Below, piece by piece: positions 1 through 7,110 of a DNA stretch of 11,164 nt; within the stretch, counting starts at the first letter, position 1; the number at the start of each line of letters is the position of its first letter. The stretch is from positions 1 to 11,164 of the forward strand of contig JAEYZD010000099.1 of assembly GCA_023430725.1 (NCBI GenBank), written 5' to 3'. This stretch comes from Bacteroidota bacterium (lineage in GTDB: Bacteria > Bacteroidota > Bacteroidia > Bacteroidales > VadinHA17). Below the pieces are notes generated by a model, which had not been told where the DNA came from, made no database searches, and saw only the letters and a program-made list of their open reading frames with translations. Both the position numbers and the translations under genes were made by a program.

Positions 1-1
1 G

Positions 2-670
2 GTGATGGCGTACGGTGTTGCCGACCCATCATCGGGAAGCAATGCCAGGCTGGCTGAGGCCGGGGTTAAGGTTTTCTACAATGCCGACTACCTGGAACAG
101 CATCCTCTGACCAGGTGTGCCTGGCTCAGGCTCTTCGGGCTGCTGACCGGGAAGGAACGGATGGCAGACAGCATCGTCAGCGCCGTGTCGGAATCATATC
201 ACGCTCTTGCATCAATGGCGGCAGGTGCTGCGGGGGATAAACCCGGTGTACTCCTGGGAGCGCCATGGGAGGACGTCTGGTATGTCTCACCCGGAAACAC
301 ATATATTGGTCGTCTGATTGAGGATGCCGGCGGCCATTATATTTTCAGTGATATGACAGGAAGCAATTCTGTGCCGGTGTCTGTGGAATCGGTTTTCCGG
401 AAGGCAACCGATGCGGAGATATGGATAAATCCCGGCACAGCCGACATGCTGTCTGACATTGCAGCATCGGATCACAGGATGGCTTCGCTTTCACTCTACC
501 GCGGTGGGCGTATCTGGAATAACCGTGGTCGAGTACGCCCTGACGGCGGAAATGATTACTGGGAAAGCGGAGTTGTAAGACCTGATCTCCTACTGAAGGA
601 TTTCATTTCTATTATTCACCCGGAGCTTCTGCCGGATCACGATCAGTATTATTACATCAGGCTGGAATGA
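2..670 (+). CDS. ABC importer periplasmic binding protein (BtuF/FepB-type), 5' truncated
   Basis: This is the C-terminal part of a class III (TroA-like helical backbone) substrate-binding protein. It delivers a metal chelate such as ferric siderophore, heme or cobalamin to the membrane permease encoded next. The reading frame is open to the window edge. The 222 visible residues are well short of the roughly 350-380 usual for this group, so the signal peptide and N-terminal lobe lie upstream, and the GTG at position 2 is probably not the real start. Recognisable parts are the inter-lobe helix region with PLTRCAWLRLFGLLTGKE (about residues 35-52), the WYVSPGNTYIGRLIEDAGG segment (about 92-110), and the NDYWESGVVRPDLLLKD end (about 184-200). 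All three are typical of Bacteroidota homologues. The stop overlaps the permease start (ATGA), which suggests translational coupling. The substrate cannot be told from this fragment. Confidence 0.88.
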   Translation: MMAYGVADPSSGSNARLAEAGVKVFYNADYLEQHPLTRCAWLRLFGLLTGKERMADSIVSAVSESYHALASMAAGAAGDKPGVLLGAPWEDVWYVSPGNTYIGRLIEDAGGHYIFSDMTGSNSVPVSVESVFRKATDAEIWINPGTADMLSDIAASDHRMASLSLYRGGRIWNNRGRVRPDGGNDYWESGVVRPDLLLKDFISIIHPELLPDHDQYYYIRLE

Positions 671-1701
671 ACAGATCCCGGACACGTATTGCGGCAGCCA
701 TGACAGGGCTTGTGCTGCTCATGATACTCCTGTTCATGGCAGACCTGTTCCTTGGCAGCACCCGGATGAATTTCTCCGATGTGCTCAGATCACTGTTCGG
801 CCACGGTGACCCGGGAGATGAGATCATCGTAATGCAGTTCCGCCTGCCGAAAGCCATCACCGCGGTTCTTGCCGGAGCCGCCATGTCGGTAAGTGGTCTT
901 CTCATGCAGACCCTGTTCAGGAATCCCCTCGCCGGGCCCGATGTGCTGGGTGTAAGCTCCGGTGCCGGCCTTGGAGTGGCATTGACACTGCTTACACTCA
1001 CACCTCTCTTTTCCCTTCCCTCCGGCTCTCTTTTTTCAGGATGGGGTCTGATTCTTGCGGCCTGGGCAGGCGCCGGAGCCGTGATGATTGTGATAATGAC
1101 CGTCTCCGCGCGCATGCGAGATATTATGACAGTGCTTATTGTCGGGCTTCTGCTTGCCAGCGCCATTTCAGCGGTTGTCAGCCTGCTGCAGTATTTCAGC
1201 AATGAGGCTATGCTCAGGACATATGTTATCTGGACCATGGGCAATCTGGGTAACATATCCTATCCTCAGATCAGGGCGCTGGCCCTTGCCACGGCAGCAG
1301 GTCTGGTTATAGCCTTCCTTATGGTGAAGCCTCTCAATGCAATGCTGATGGGAGAGACTTTCTCCAGGACTGTGGGAGTCAGGATGCAGCGGACGAGAAT
1401 AGTCCTGCTCGCTTCGGCAAGCATACTGGCGGGCAGCGTCACGGCGTTCTGCGGCCCGCTGGCTTTCATTGGCATAGCAGTACCGCATATTGCAAGGCTG
1501 GTTTTCAGCACCACCGACCATCGCACACTGATGCCGGGAGTGGCACTGTGCGGGGCGGCAACATTGCTTGCAAGTGATATAATCTCAGGCCTTCCCGGCG
1601 GAGGACATATTATTCCTGTTAATACAGTGACATCATTAATTGGCATTCCGGTGGTTCTGTGGATTATCCTGGGCAAAACCGGACTGGGGAGGAGATTCTG
1701 A
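667..1701 (+). CDS. FecCD/BtuC-family ABC transporter permease
   Basis: This is an integral inner-membrane permease, 344 residues, the usual length for the FecCD family. It forms the dimeric channel of an iron-chelate or cobalamin importer. Visible family motifs are RLPK at residues 59-62, GLLMQTLFRNPLAGPDVLG at about 77-95, and the C-terminal PGGGHIIPVNTVTSLIGIP stretch that precedes the last membrane helix. About ten hydrophobic segments run through the protein. The FIGIAVPHIARL stretch, about two thirds along, is the usual coupling-helix region that contacts the ATPase. The start is the ATG overlapping the binding-protein stop by 4 nt. The stop TGA shares one base with the ATPase ATG (TGATG). 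The three genes are therefore almost certainly one operon. The family is certain; the substrate is not, because a diagnostic TonB-dependent receptor or biosynthesis gene is not in view. Confidence 0.93.
   Translation: MNRSRTRIAAAMTGLVLLMILLFMADLFLGSTRMNFSDVLRSLFGHGDPGDEIIVMQFRLPKAITAVLAGAAMSVSGLLMQTLFRNPLAGPDVLGVSSGAGLGVALTLLTLTPLFSLPSGSLFSGWGLILAAWAGAGAVMIVIMTVSARMRDIMTVLIVGLLLASAISAVVSLLQYFSNEAMLRTYVIWTMGNLGNISYPQIRALALATAAGLVIAFLMVKPLNAMLMGETFSRTVGVRMQRTRIVLLASASILAGSVTAFCGPLAFIGIAVPHIARLVFSTTDHRTLMPGVALCGAATLLASDIISGLPGGGHIIPVNTVTSLIGIPVVLWIILGKTGLGRRF
1686..1694 (+). promoter_or_regulatory. Strong ribosome binding site deciding the ATPase start
   Basis: GGGGAGGAG lies 6 nt before the ATG at 1701. 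It is one of few strong Shine-Dalgarno sequences in this window. It supports the start at 1701 rather than the longer in-frame start at 1659, which would lie 42 nt inside the permease gene. Confidence 0.7.
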
Positions 1702-2717
1702 TGGGCACAGACGGCATCATAGCAGAGACAAGGAGTCTTTCAATAGGCTACCGTAACAGAGCCAAAATTTCTGAGGTGATGAACGGACTCTCTCTTGGTG
1801 CCAGGAGAGGCGAGCTGGTGGCTCTGATAGGCCGTAACGGCACAGGCAAGAGCACTCTCCTCCGCACACTTGTGGGACTGCAGCCGCCACTGGGAGGAAG
1901 TGTAGCCCTTGACGGTCATTTACTCGGCGAAATAGGCCTGTCACAGCTTCCCAGGCTTGTAAGCTTTGCCTCTACGGAGCCTGTTGCCCTTCATAATATC
2001 AGGGTTCGTGATGTGGTCTCGCTTGGCCGTTTCCCGTATACAAACTGGATCGGAACCCTTACTGAAGATGATGAGGAGGCCGTGACTGTTGCACTGGAAG
2101 CCACAGGGCTTTCGGGACTGGCAGAGAGAAGCATTGACGGCATCTCCGATGGCGAAAGACAGAGAGCGCTGATTGCCAGGTCACTGGCGCAGGACACGGG
2201 GCTGCTTGTAATGGATGAACCTACGGCATTCCTTGACCTGCCATCCAGGTACGGCATTGTCAGCCTGTTGCGGAAACTTACAAGGGAGAAGGGCAAGTGC
2301 GTCATCTATTCAACGCACGATCTTGACACTGCCATCAATGAGGCTGACAGGATATGGCTGATGACCGGTGACGGAGTAAGTGAGGGGGCGCCTGAGGATA
2401 TGATGCTGACGGGTTTGCTGGCCAGGGCTTTCGAGAGCCCGCTTCTGACGTTCAGCATCACTGACGGAGCATTCAGCTTCGTAAGGAGCAGGCAGACAGG
2501 CATTGCACTGGAGGGGAAAGGGAAGGCGGCAAAGCTCACGGCCCGCGCCCTGGCCCGGTGCGGCTATACAACAGATCCCGGAGCACCCATGACAGTACGG
2601 GTGACAGAAAGTGCCGGGGCAACGGAATGGATTGTCACCGGCTGCGCTACCGATGAGAAATACACGTCACTCTATGACCTGGTGACGCACCTGCCACAGA
2701 TTATCAAGGGAGTCTGA
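1701..2717 (+). CDS. ABC transporter ATP-binding protein (FecE/BtuD type) with C-terminal extension
   Basis: This is the cytoplasmic ATPase that drives the importer encoded by the two preceding genes. It has 338 residues from the chosen start. Walker A is GRNGTGKST at 44-52, the signature motif is ISDGERQ at 148-154, Walker B is LLVMDEP at 168-174, the D-loop is FLD at about 177-179, and the switch histidine is in STHD (His206). The FPYTNW segment at 111-116 is typical of iron/B12-type ATPases of Bacteroidota. The Q-loop position, normally a glutamine in VPQ-like context, reads FASTEP (89-94), so the canonical glutamine is absent. The ATPase core ends near residue 245. The remaining 90 or so residues are an extension beyond the usual 255-residue FecE/BtuD length, with no motif I recognise. 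The start is fixed by a strong ribosome binding site and a one-base overlap with the permease stop. Confidence 0.92.
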   Translation: MGTDGIIAETRSLSIGYRNRAKISEVMNGLSLGARRGELVALIGRNGTGKSTLLRTLVGLQPPLGGSVALDGHLLGEIGLSQLPRLVSFASTEPVALHNIRVRDVVSLGRFPYTNWIGTLTEDDEEAVTVALEATGLSGLAERSIDGISDGERQRALIARSLAQDTGLLVMDEPTAFLDLPSRYGIVSLLRKLTREKGKCVIYSTHDLDTAINEADRIWLMTGDGVSEGAPEDMMLTGLLARAFESPLLTFSITDGAFSFVRSRQTGIALEGKGKAAKLTARALARCGYTTDPGAPMTVRVTESAGATEWIVTGCATDEKYTSLYDLVTHLPQIIKGV

Positions 2718-2735
2718 AAACTTCGGTAAACCTCA
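2710..2735 (+). repeat. 26-nt imperfect direct repeat, copy 1
   Basis: This copy begins GAGTCTGAAAACT and matches the sequence 76 nt downstream (2786-2811) at 22 of 26 positions. It covers the ATPase stop codon (2715-2717) and runs up to the hairpin at 2736. Confidence 0.6.
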
Positions 2736-2767
2736 GCAGGCAGGGGTTCTTCCTATCCCCTGACTGC
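2736..2767. terminator. Hairpin between convergent genes, probable bidirectional terminator
   Basis: GCAGGCAGGGG (2736-2746) pairs with CCCCTGACTGC (2757-2767). The stem is 11 bp with a single G-A mismatch and a 10-nt loop. It sits between the stops of the convergent ATPase and TlpA-like genes, where a shared terminator is expected. Neither side carries a clear T-run, so a classical intrinsic terminator is not proved. Confidence 0.5.
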
Positions 2768-2780
2768 ATCCAAATTAGAA

Positions 2781-4208
2781 TCAGTGAGTCTGAAAACTCC
2801 TGTAAGCTTCAATGAATGAGCCAATATTTTCCACACCCAGCCGCTTGGCAATGATCTTCTTGTTCCTGTCAAGGATATAGATCATCGGGGTTGATTCAAC
2901 ATTGTAGAAATAGTCAAACCGGCTCATCCTCTGAGGATCCCAGCCATTGATCCATGTCAGCCCGTTATCAACGATGTACTTCTCCCATTTCTCTTTGTCA
3001 TGCTGGGTGCAGACCGCAAAGACCTCTATTCCTGAAGCCTTGTTCTTTTCATAGAACTCCTTCAGTGCCGGGGTGGCCTCCTTGCAGTGCCCGCAGTCAG
3101 GCTCCCAGAAATATAGTATTGTGAATTCGGCTTCAATATCATATAAGGATACATAGTGTCCTGAAAATGAATTCATAAGCAATTCGGTCGCTTTTACCCC
3201 GATCAGGTTCGGCCTGAGACGGTCAATTCTCTTCTTCAGGTCGGTAATATACTCCTCCGAAGCCCAGGGAGCCTTGCCGGCAAGATAAACCCTGTCAGCC
3301 AGATGCACAACCACTGCATCATGACCCATGATCTCGCTTGAGGCGTACCTGTTCATCAGCCAGACAGCGACATACTGAAAGACGTCAGTATCTGCAGAGC
3401 TTTTCTCAAGCAGCCTGTCTGACTCCTTGATTATTGAATCAGGCATCTGGATCACAACCTGCCTGAAGAACTGTTCAAGCTTGCCGCCAAGGACAGGACT
3501 CCTGATCAAGCCCGGTTCAGATAAATCTATATTGTCAAAGAAATGTTCCTTGTAGTGAATATATGACAGCAGGCGGCCAACAGAGTCAGAATTGTGGGTA
3601 CCGGGAGGCACGACAGGAGAGGGTACATCCACAGGTATCACTGACCTCGCTATGGCCCCGAGCAGCGTTCCCTGGTTGGCTTCCGCAGTCTCCTTCAGAT
3701 ATTGCTTCATTTTTGCCTCATGCTCCGTCAGCTCTCTCCTGGCCGCCGCCGCATCGGCACTTCCCTGCTGCATGCCATTTAGTTTGCCGCTGATCTTCAT
3801 TGCCTCCTCCTGCAGCGTCTTCCATTTTCTCTGGTAGGCCACAAACCTGCTGTTCTCCTCAGATCCGGAAAAGGAGAGGGATTCGACAGGGTTACTTATC
3901 TCAAACCGGACCTCGAAATGCTGATCCTCCCCCAGAAGGAATTCAAAAAACCGGTTGTCCGGAAGGACGATCATATAGACGCCCGGGTTTAGTTTCCCGC
4001 TTCCGTAGAAACGTCCGGCACCGGCCTTGTCAGTTGTCAGACTGTCTTTGACATACTGCTGATTTCCAACATGATAAGCAAGCCTGATTTTTGTCTCCCC
4101 TGCAGCTCCGGATGTAATTGTAATAGAGTGGCCCGGCTGGCCTTCAGCGATTGCAGCGGTCACTGAAAGGAGCAAGGCAGTCAGCAGGGATGAATATCTG
4201 ATTTTCAT
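2781..4208 (-). CDS. Secreted TlpA-like thiol-disulfide protein (DUF4369/DUF5106/thioredoxin fold)
   Basis: This is a 475-residue exported protein. A signal peptide covers about residues 1-21 (MKIRYSSLLTALLLSVTAAIA), with likely cleavage after AIA, so it acts in the periplasm. Residues of about 25-110 look like the beta-rich DUF4369-type domain. A charged helical middle (about 115-180) leads into a DUF5106-like region up to about 330. A TlpA/AhpC-type thioredoxin domain follows. Its redox motif is WEPDCGHCKE, with cysteines 372 and 375. The cis-proline is in ESTPM (Pro441). Such proteins of Bacteroidota are thought to reduce or oxidise thiols of secreted or cytochrome proteins, but the partner is usually unknown. 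It lies 45 nt downstream of the comB-like gene on the same strand, so the two may be co-transcribed. There is no evidence of a functional link between them. The last codons carry one copy of a direct repeat. Confidence 0.87.
   Translation of the reverse strand: MKIRYSSLLTALLLSVTAAIAEGQPGHSITITSGAAGETKIRLAYHVGNQQYVKDSLTTDKAGAGRFYGSGKLNPGVYMIVLPDNRFFEFLLGEDQHFEVRFEISNPVESLSFSGSEENSRFVAYQRKWKTLQEEAMKISGKLNGMQQGSADAAAARRELTEHEAKMKQYLKETAEANQGTLLGAIARSVIPVDVPSPVVPPGTHNSDSVGRLLSYIHYKEHFFDNIDLSEPGLIRSPVLGGKLEQFFRQVVIQMPDSIIKESDRLLEKSSADTDVFQYVAVWLMNRYASSEIMGHDAVVVHLADRVYLAGKAPWASEEYITDLKKRIDRLRPNLIGVKATELLMNSFSGHYVSLYDIEAEFTILYFWEPDCGHCKEATPALKEFYEKNKASGIEVFAVCTQHDKEKWEKYIVDNGLTWINGWDPQRMSRFDYFYNVESTPMIYILDRNKKIIAKRLGVENIGSFIEAYRSFQTH
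2786..2811 (+). repeat. 26-nt imperfect direct repeat, copy 2
   Basis: This is the second copy of the repeat at 2710-2735, with 22 of 26 identical bases. It lies inside the last codons of the minus-strand TlpA-like gene, so the two copies flank the intergenic hairpin. Confidence 0.6.
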
Positions 4209-4253
4209 CTGTGATTTGTTATTCGGAATATGTGATTACAATTTTCCTGCCAA

Positions 4254-4955
4254 TCAGTGATCCATGTCAAGCCGGATGATCTCGGCATAACCTGCATTTG
4301 TGATTATGGCCCTCAGTACGAAATTGAAACGGTTCAGGTCTGTGCACAGGAAGAAGTCGGTAGGAGGGCTGAACCCCAGGTTCTCCGGTTTGAAAAATCT
4401 GTTTCCCGAGCCTGCCCGCAGGTTCCTTATGCTTTTGGTAATGTCGGGTTCGCCGCCGAGCAGCAGATCCCTGATATAATTGGCACAGAGCAGATCTTCA
4501 TCGGCTGGTTCGGTTGCCCTGTAACCCATCGCCACCAGGGTGACCTTTTCCGGACGGAGAGCCGAGATGTATGAGGCTACGGCTCCGGCGTTCACAAGTC
4601 CTGCGCCGATAATTTCAGTAGCGCCTGTTGCACTGAGTATTCCCCTGGTTCCGGCGGTGGTGCAATGGATCATCGTCTTTCCCGAAAGGTTGCCTGTAAG
4701 CATTTCGGTAGGGCTGTTACCGAAGTCGAATCCCTGCGGCTTCTTTTCATCCTGTTCGCCTGCAATAATAGCATCAGCCTTAAGTTTATCCTTAAGTGCA
4801 AATGCCTCTGCCGGGGTTGCGACGTCTATCAGCCGGCCGATTCCGCTGTCAAAGGCATAGCATGCGGTACTGAAGGCCCTGAAAACGTCAATGATAACCG
4901 TCACGCCCTGAGCCTCCTGTGCCCCTTTGATGAACTCCTTTACAGTGATGTCCAT
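4254..4955 (-). CDS. comB: 2-phosphosulfolactate phosphatase family protein (ComB)
   Basis: This is a 233-residue homologue of ComB, the Mg2+-dependent phosphatase that converts 2-phosphosulfolactate to sulfolactate in coenzyme M biosynthesis of methanogens. Family motifs are IDVFRAFST (22-30), GFDFGNSP (75-82), TTAGTRG (99-105) and a late EDLLCANY (153-160). The ATG at 4955 gives the usual compact N-terminus (MDITVKEF). A longer frame starting at 5051 would overlap the divergent membrane-protein gene and add 32 unfamiliar residues, so I reject it. Bacterial ComB homologues are often found without the rest of the coenzyme M pathway. No sulfonate gene is visible here, so the reaction in this organism is open. 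The family call is firm and the substrate is inferred. The gene may form a two-gene unit with the TlpA-like gene downstream. Confidence 0.82.
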   Translation of the reverse strand: MDITVKEFIKGAQEAQGVTVIIDVFRAFSTACYAFDSGIGRLIDVATPAEAFALKDKLKADAIIAGEQDEKKPQGFDFGNSPTEMLTGNLSGKTMIHCTTAGTRGILSATGATEIIGAGLVNAGAVASYISALRPEKVTLVAMGYRATEPADEDLLCANYIRDLLLGGEPDITKSIRNLRAGSGNRFFKPENLGFSPPTDFFLCTDLNRFNFVLRAIITNAGYAEIIRLDMDH

Positions 4956-5006
4956 GTTGTATTCTTCAAAGTGTGAAGATAGTAATAGTGTTTGAAGATC
5001 ATTTCT

Positions 5007-5014
5007 TAAATTTG
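5007..5014 (+). promoter_or_regulatory. Bacteroidota-type -7 element before the YihY-family gene
   Basis: TAAATTTG matches the TAnnTTTG -7 consensus exactly and ends 27 nt before the ATG at 5041. That would give a leader of about 20 nt. No TTTG lies at the proper -33 distance; the nearest, at 4991-4994, leaves only 12 nt between the elements. Confidence 0.4.
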
Positions 5015-5040
5015 AGCTCCGGTAAAAAACAAAGAGTCTG

Positions 5041-6375
5041 ATGAGACCCATGTCAAATATAAGCCAGGCAATTATGGACCGGGCAGGCCGAGGACGCAGG
5101 ATTGTTTCGGACAGGCTGCATAAGTCGGTTCCGTTCTGGATACGTCAGAGGCGAATCCTTTACCTGCTTTACAAGGGAATCAAGAGAGACAATATCTACA
5201 TTAAGGCATCGGCACTTACCTTCTTCACTATTCTGTCTGTCATCCCGATGGTAGCGCTGGCATTTGGCATAGCGAAGGGCTTCGGACTGCACGATGAACT
5301 AAGGGCTCAGATTATCATGCAGTTCCACAACCAGGAACAGGTGATGAACTGGATCCTCGATTTTGCGAACAACACCCTGGAACAGACAAGCGGCGGATGG
5401 CTGGCAGGTATCGGTGTTGCATTCCTCTTTTCAACTGTCGGCCAATTGCTGAGATATGTGGAAAGCACTTTCAACTCGATATGGAAGGTGGAGGAGACGA
5501 GGGTTTGGTACCGCCAGGTAACAGACTACCTTGCAGTCATAATCCTTGTTCCGGCGCTCTTCATCGCCTCCAGCAGCGCAACGGTTCTGGGCACCACCCG
5601 TCTGAATGAGATTCTGAGCAGTTCAGACATGCTTGAAAGTCTTAAACCGGTTGTCTCTTTCCTGGTAAAACTTATTCCTTTCATACTGCTTTTCACCCTT
5701 GCTACGGCGGCATTCCTTGCAATGCCAAACACAAGGGTCAGGTTCAGAACCGCACTGGTTGCCGGGCTTCTGGCGGGTATCGCGCTCCAGGTTCTTCAGA
5801 TAGTATATGTAGAGTCGCAGATGGGACTTACACGTCTCGGCACTCTCTACGGCAGCTTTGCCGCCATACCCCTTCTGATGGTGTGGATACAGATGAGCTG
5901 GGTGGTTCTGCTTATGGGGGCTCAGTTATCATATTACCTGCAGAACATCACACGTTACGAGTTTGAGTTCGATGTCCAGAATGTTTCTCCGCGACAGAAG
6001 AAGAGACTGTCACTCCTGGTCATGCATACGCTCATTGATGACTTTGTGAAGGGCACAAAACCCAGGGCACCGGAGGAGATCTCCCAGGAGCTCAGTCTGC
6101 CGGTCAGGACTGTCCATGATTGTCTTGACCAGTTGCACGAAGCCTCCCTGGTAACGGAGGTATGGAACGAGGATATGGAAAAATATGTATATCAGCCTGC
6201 CACCGATGTTAACAGGATGACCCTCTCGTTTGTGCTTGAGAAGCTGGAATCATCAGGGTCACTGCACAAGATTGTGATCAACAATTCGGACTATAGGAAG
6301 ATAGACTCAGCGCTTACAAAGTTCGAGGGCCTCATTGCCTCCTCAGAAACAAATACCCTTCTCAGGGATCTGTAG
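5041..6375 (+). CDS. YihY/BrkB-family inner-membrane protein with C-terminal winged-helix-like domain
   Basis: This is a 444-residue polytopic membrane protein of the YihY/virulence-factor BrkB family, once misannotated as ribonuclease BN. The molecular role of the family is unsettled. Hydrophobic segments lie at about 55-80, 118-142, 161-183, 205-228, 237-257 and 272-298, six in all as expected. Family landmarks are ALTFFTILSVIPM (58-70), FNSIWKV (144-150) and LGTLYGSFAAIPLLMVWI (266-283). Residues of about 316-410 are soluble and resemble a winged helix, with EEISQELSLPVRTVHDCLDQL as the helix-turn-helix-like part. This tail is longer than in the E. coli protein and is a common arrangement in related bacteria. 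The ATG at 5041 follows a -7-like box; an in-frame ATG at 5050 is an alternative. It is convergent with bioG, with only 22 nt between the stops. Confidence 0.88.
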   Translation: MRPMSNISQAIMDRAGRGRRIVSDRLHKSVPFWIRQRRILYLLYKGIKRDNIYIKASALTFFTILSVIPMVALAFGIAKGFGLHDELRAQIIMQFHNQEQVMNWILDFANNTLEQTSGGWLAGIGVAFLFSTVGQLLRYVESTFNSIWKVEETRVWYRQVTDYLAVIILVPALFIASSSATVLGTTRLNEILSSSDMLESLKPVVSFLVKLIPFILLFTLATAAFLAMPNTRVRFRTALVAGLLAGIALQVLQIVYVESQMGLTRLGTLYGSFAAIPLLMVWIQMSWVVLLMGAQLSYYLQNITRYEFEFDVQNVSPRQKKRLSLLVMHTLIDDFVKGTKPRAPEEISQELSLPVRTVHDCLDQLHEASLVTEVWNEDMEKYVYQPATDVNRMTLSFVLEKLESSGSLHKIVINNSDYRKIDSALTKFEGLIASSETNTLLRDL

Positions 6376-6397
6376 AAGCCGGCCGTTGGAAGGCAGG

Positions 6398-7099
6398 TTA
6401 CCTGTTGCGGAAAGGGGAGAGGCGGAACCGTCTTACATACCTTACCAGTTCCTCAAGTGAATTCCAGTTGTCAAAGAGATAGTGCGGGGCATCAACGATT
6501 ATCTGACGGGTCTCGGGGTGCTCTGACCAGTAGCTGATCAGGTTTGATGCCCTGAAAACCCGGTCCTCGGTCCCTATAAGTGAATAATCCCAGGCAAAAC
6601 CTGTCTCCACAGGTTCCATCATCCGGTTGTAGAGCCACCTGAGCTCGTCGTGGAGCGATTTCTCCGTACGGGTGGGTATGTAATTACGGTTCATCTCAAA
6701 ACGGCTCCTGGTGCCGAACAGCCTGAGGTAGAACTTCGCCATGCTGTAGTTGGAGATGTTGTCAAGCGTTGCCTCGAAAATCCGCAGGGGGATGCCGTAT
6801 TTGTCATCAGCCGCCACGGGCGTGCCATTGATGGCGATTGTCAGATCAGGCTTGATACCCATCTTTCTGCTGTAATACTCTGCAGCCCAAACACCAAGAG
6901 ACCAACCGATTACGGTTACACGCCTGTAGGTCTTCATCTCAGGAAGAATCAGCGGTTCATCGGCTGAATAGTTGTAAAAGAGGATAAAGTCGTGATTGTC
7001 AGTGCAGAGATTGGAAAAGGCTTTGTCATCTATTCCCCATGTGCCGAAGAGTATTAAGAGATCCCTGTTGCTCTCAAATCTTCGAAGGAATGTTTTCAT
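6398..7099 (-). CDS. bioG: Pimeloyl-ACP methyl ester esterase, BioG (DUF452) family
   Basis: This is a 233-residue alpha/beta-hydrolase of the BioG type. BioG cleaves the methyl ester of pimeloyl-ACP, ending the BioC-initiated pimelate branch of biotin synthesis in the cytoplasm. The nucleophile elbow is GWSLGVWAAE with Ser67. The acid is probably Asp179 in GTEDRVF, and the base is His206 in DAPHYLF. The NGTPVAADDKYGIP segment and the LFGTWG oxyanion region near residue 20 are also BioG-like. Length is typical. I chose the ATG at 7099; a TTG four codons upstream (7111) is possible but less likely. No other biotin gene is visible, and BioG is often linked or fused to BioC, so this copy is an orphan in the window. 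A highly structured leader candidate lies directly upstream. Family call is good; substrate is inferred from the family. Confidence 0.82.
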   Translation of the reverse strand: MKTFLRRFESNRDLLILFGTWGIDDKAFSNLCTDNHDFILFYNYSADEPLILPEMKTYRRVTVIGWSLGVWAAEYYSRKMGIKPDLTIAINGTPVAADDKYGIPLRIFEATLDNISNYSMAKFYLRLFGTRSRFEMNRNYIPTRTEKSLHDELRWLYNRMMEPVETGFAWDYSLIGTEDRVFRASNLISYWSEHPETRQIIVDAPHYLFDNWNSLEELVRYVRRFRLSPFRNR

Positions 7100-7110
7100 C
7101 GGCAGGTACA

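Noticed and set aside
657..1256. 199-residue minus-strand open frame opposite the permease gene
   Set aside because: It lies fully antisense to a clear FecCD permease, has low-complexity Pro/Ala/Arg/Ser composition and shows no family motif.
3563..4051. Several overlapping plus-strand open frames inside the TlpA-like gene
   Set aside because: They are short, Pro/Ser/Ala-rich antisense frames without motifs. The minus-strand gene has a signal peptide and a thioredoxin domain.
4956..5051. N-terminal extension of the ComB-like gene to an upstream ATG
   Set aside because: It would overlap the start of the divergent YihY-family gene, and the added residues do not look like the family. The ATG at 4955 gives the usual N-terminus.
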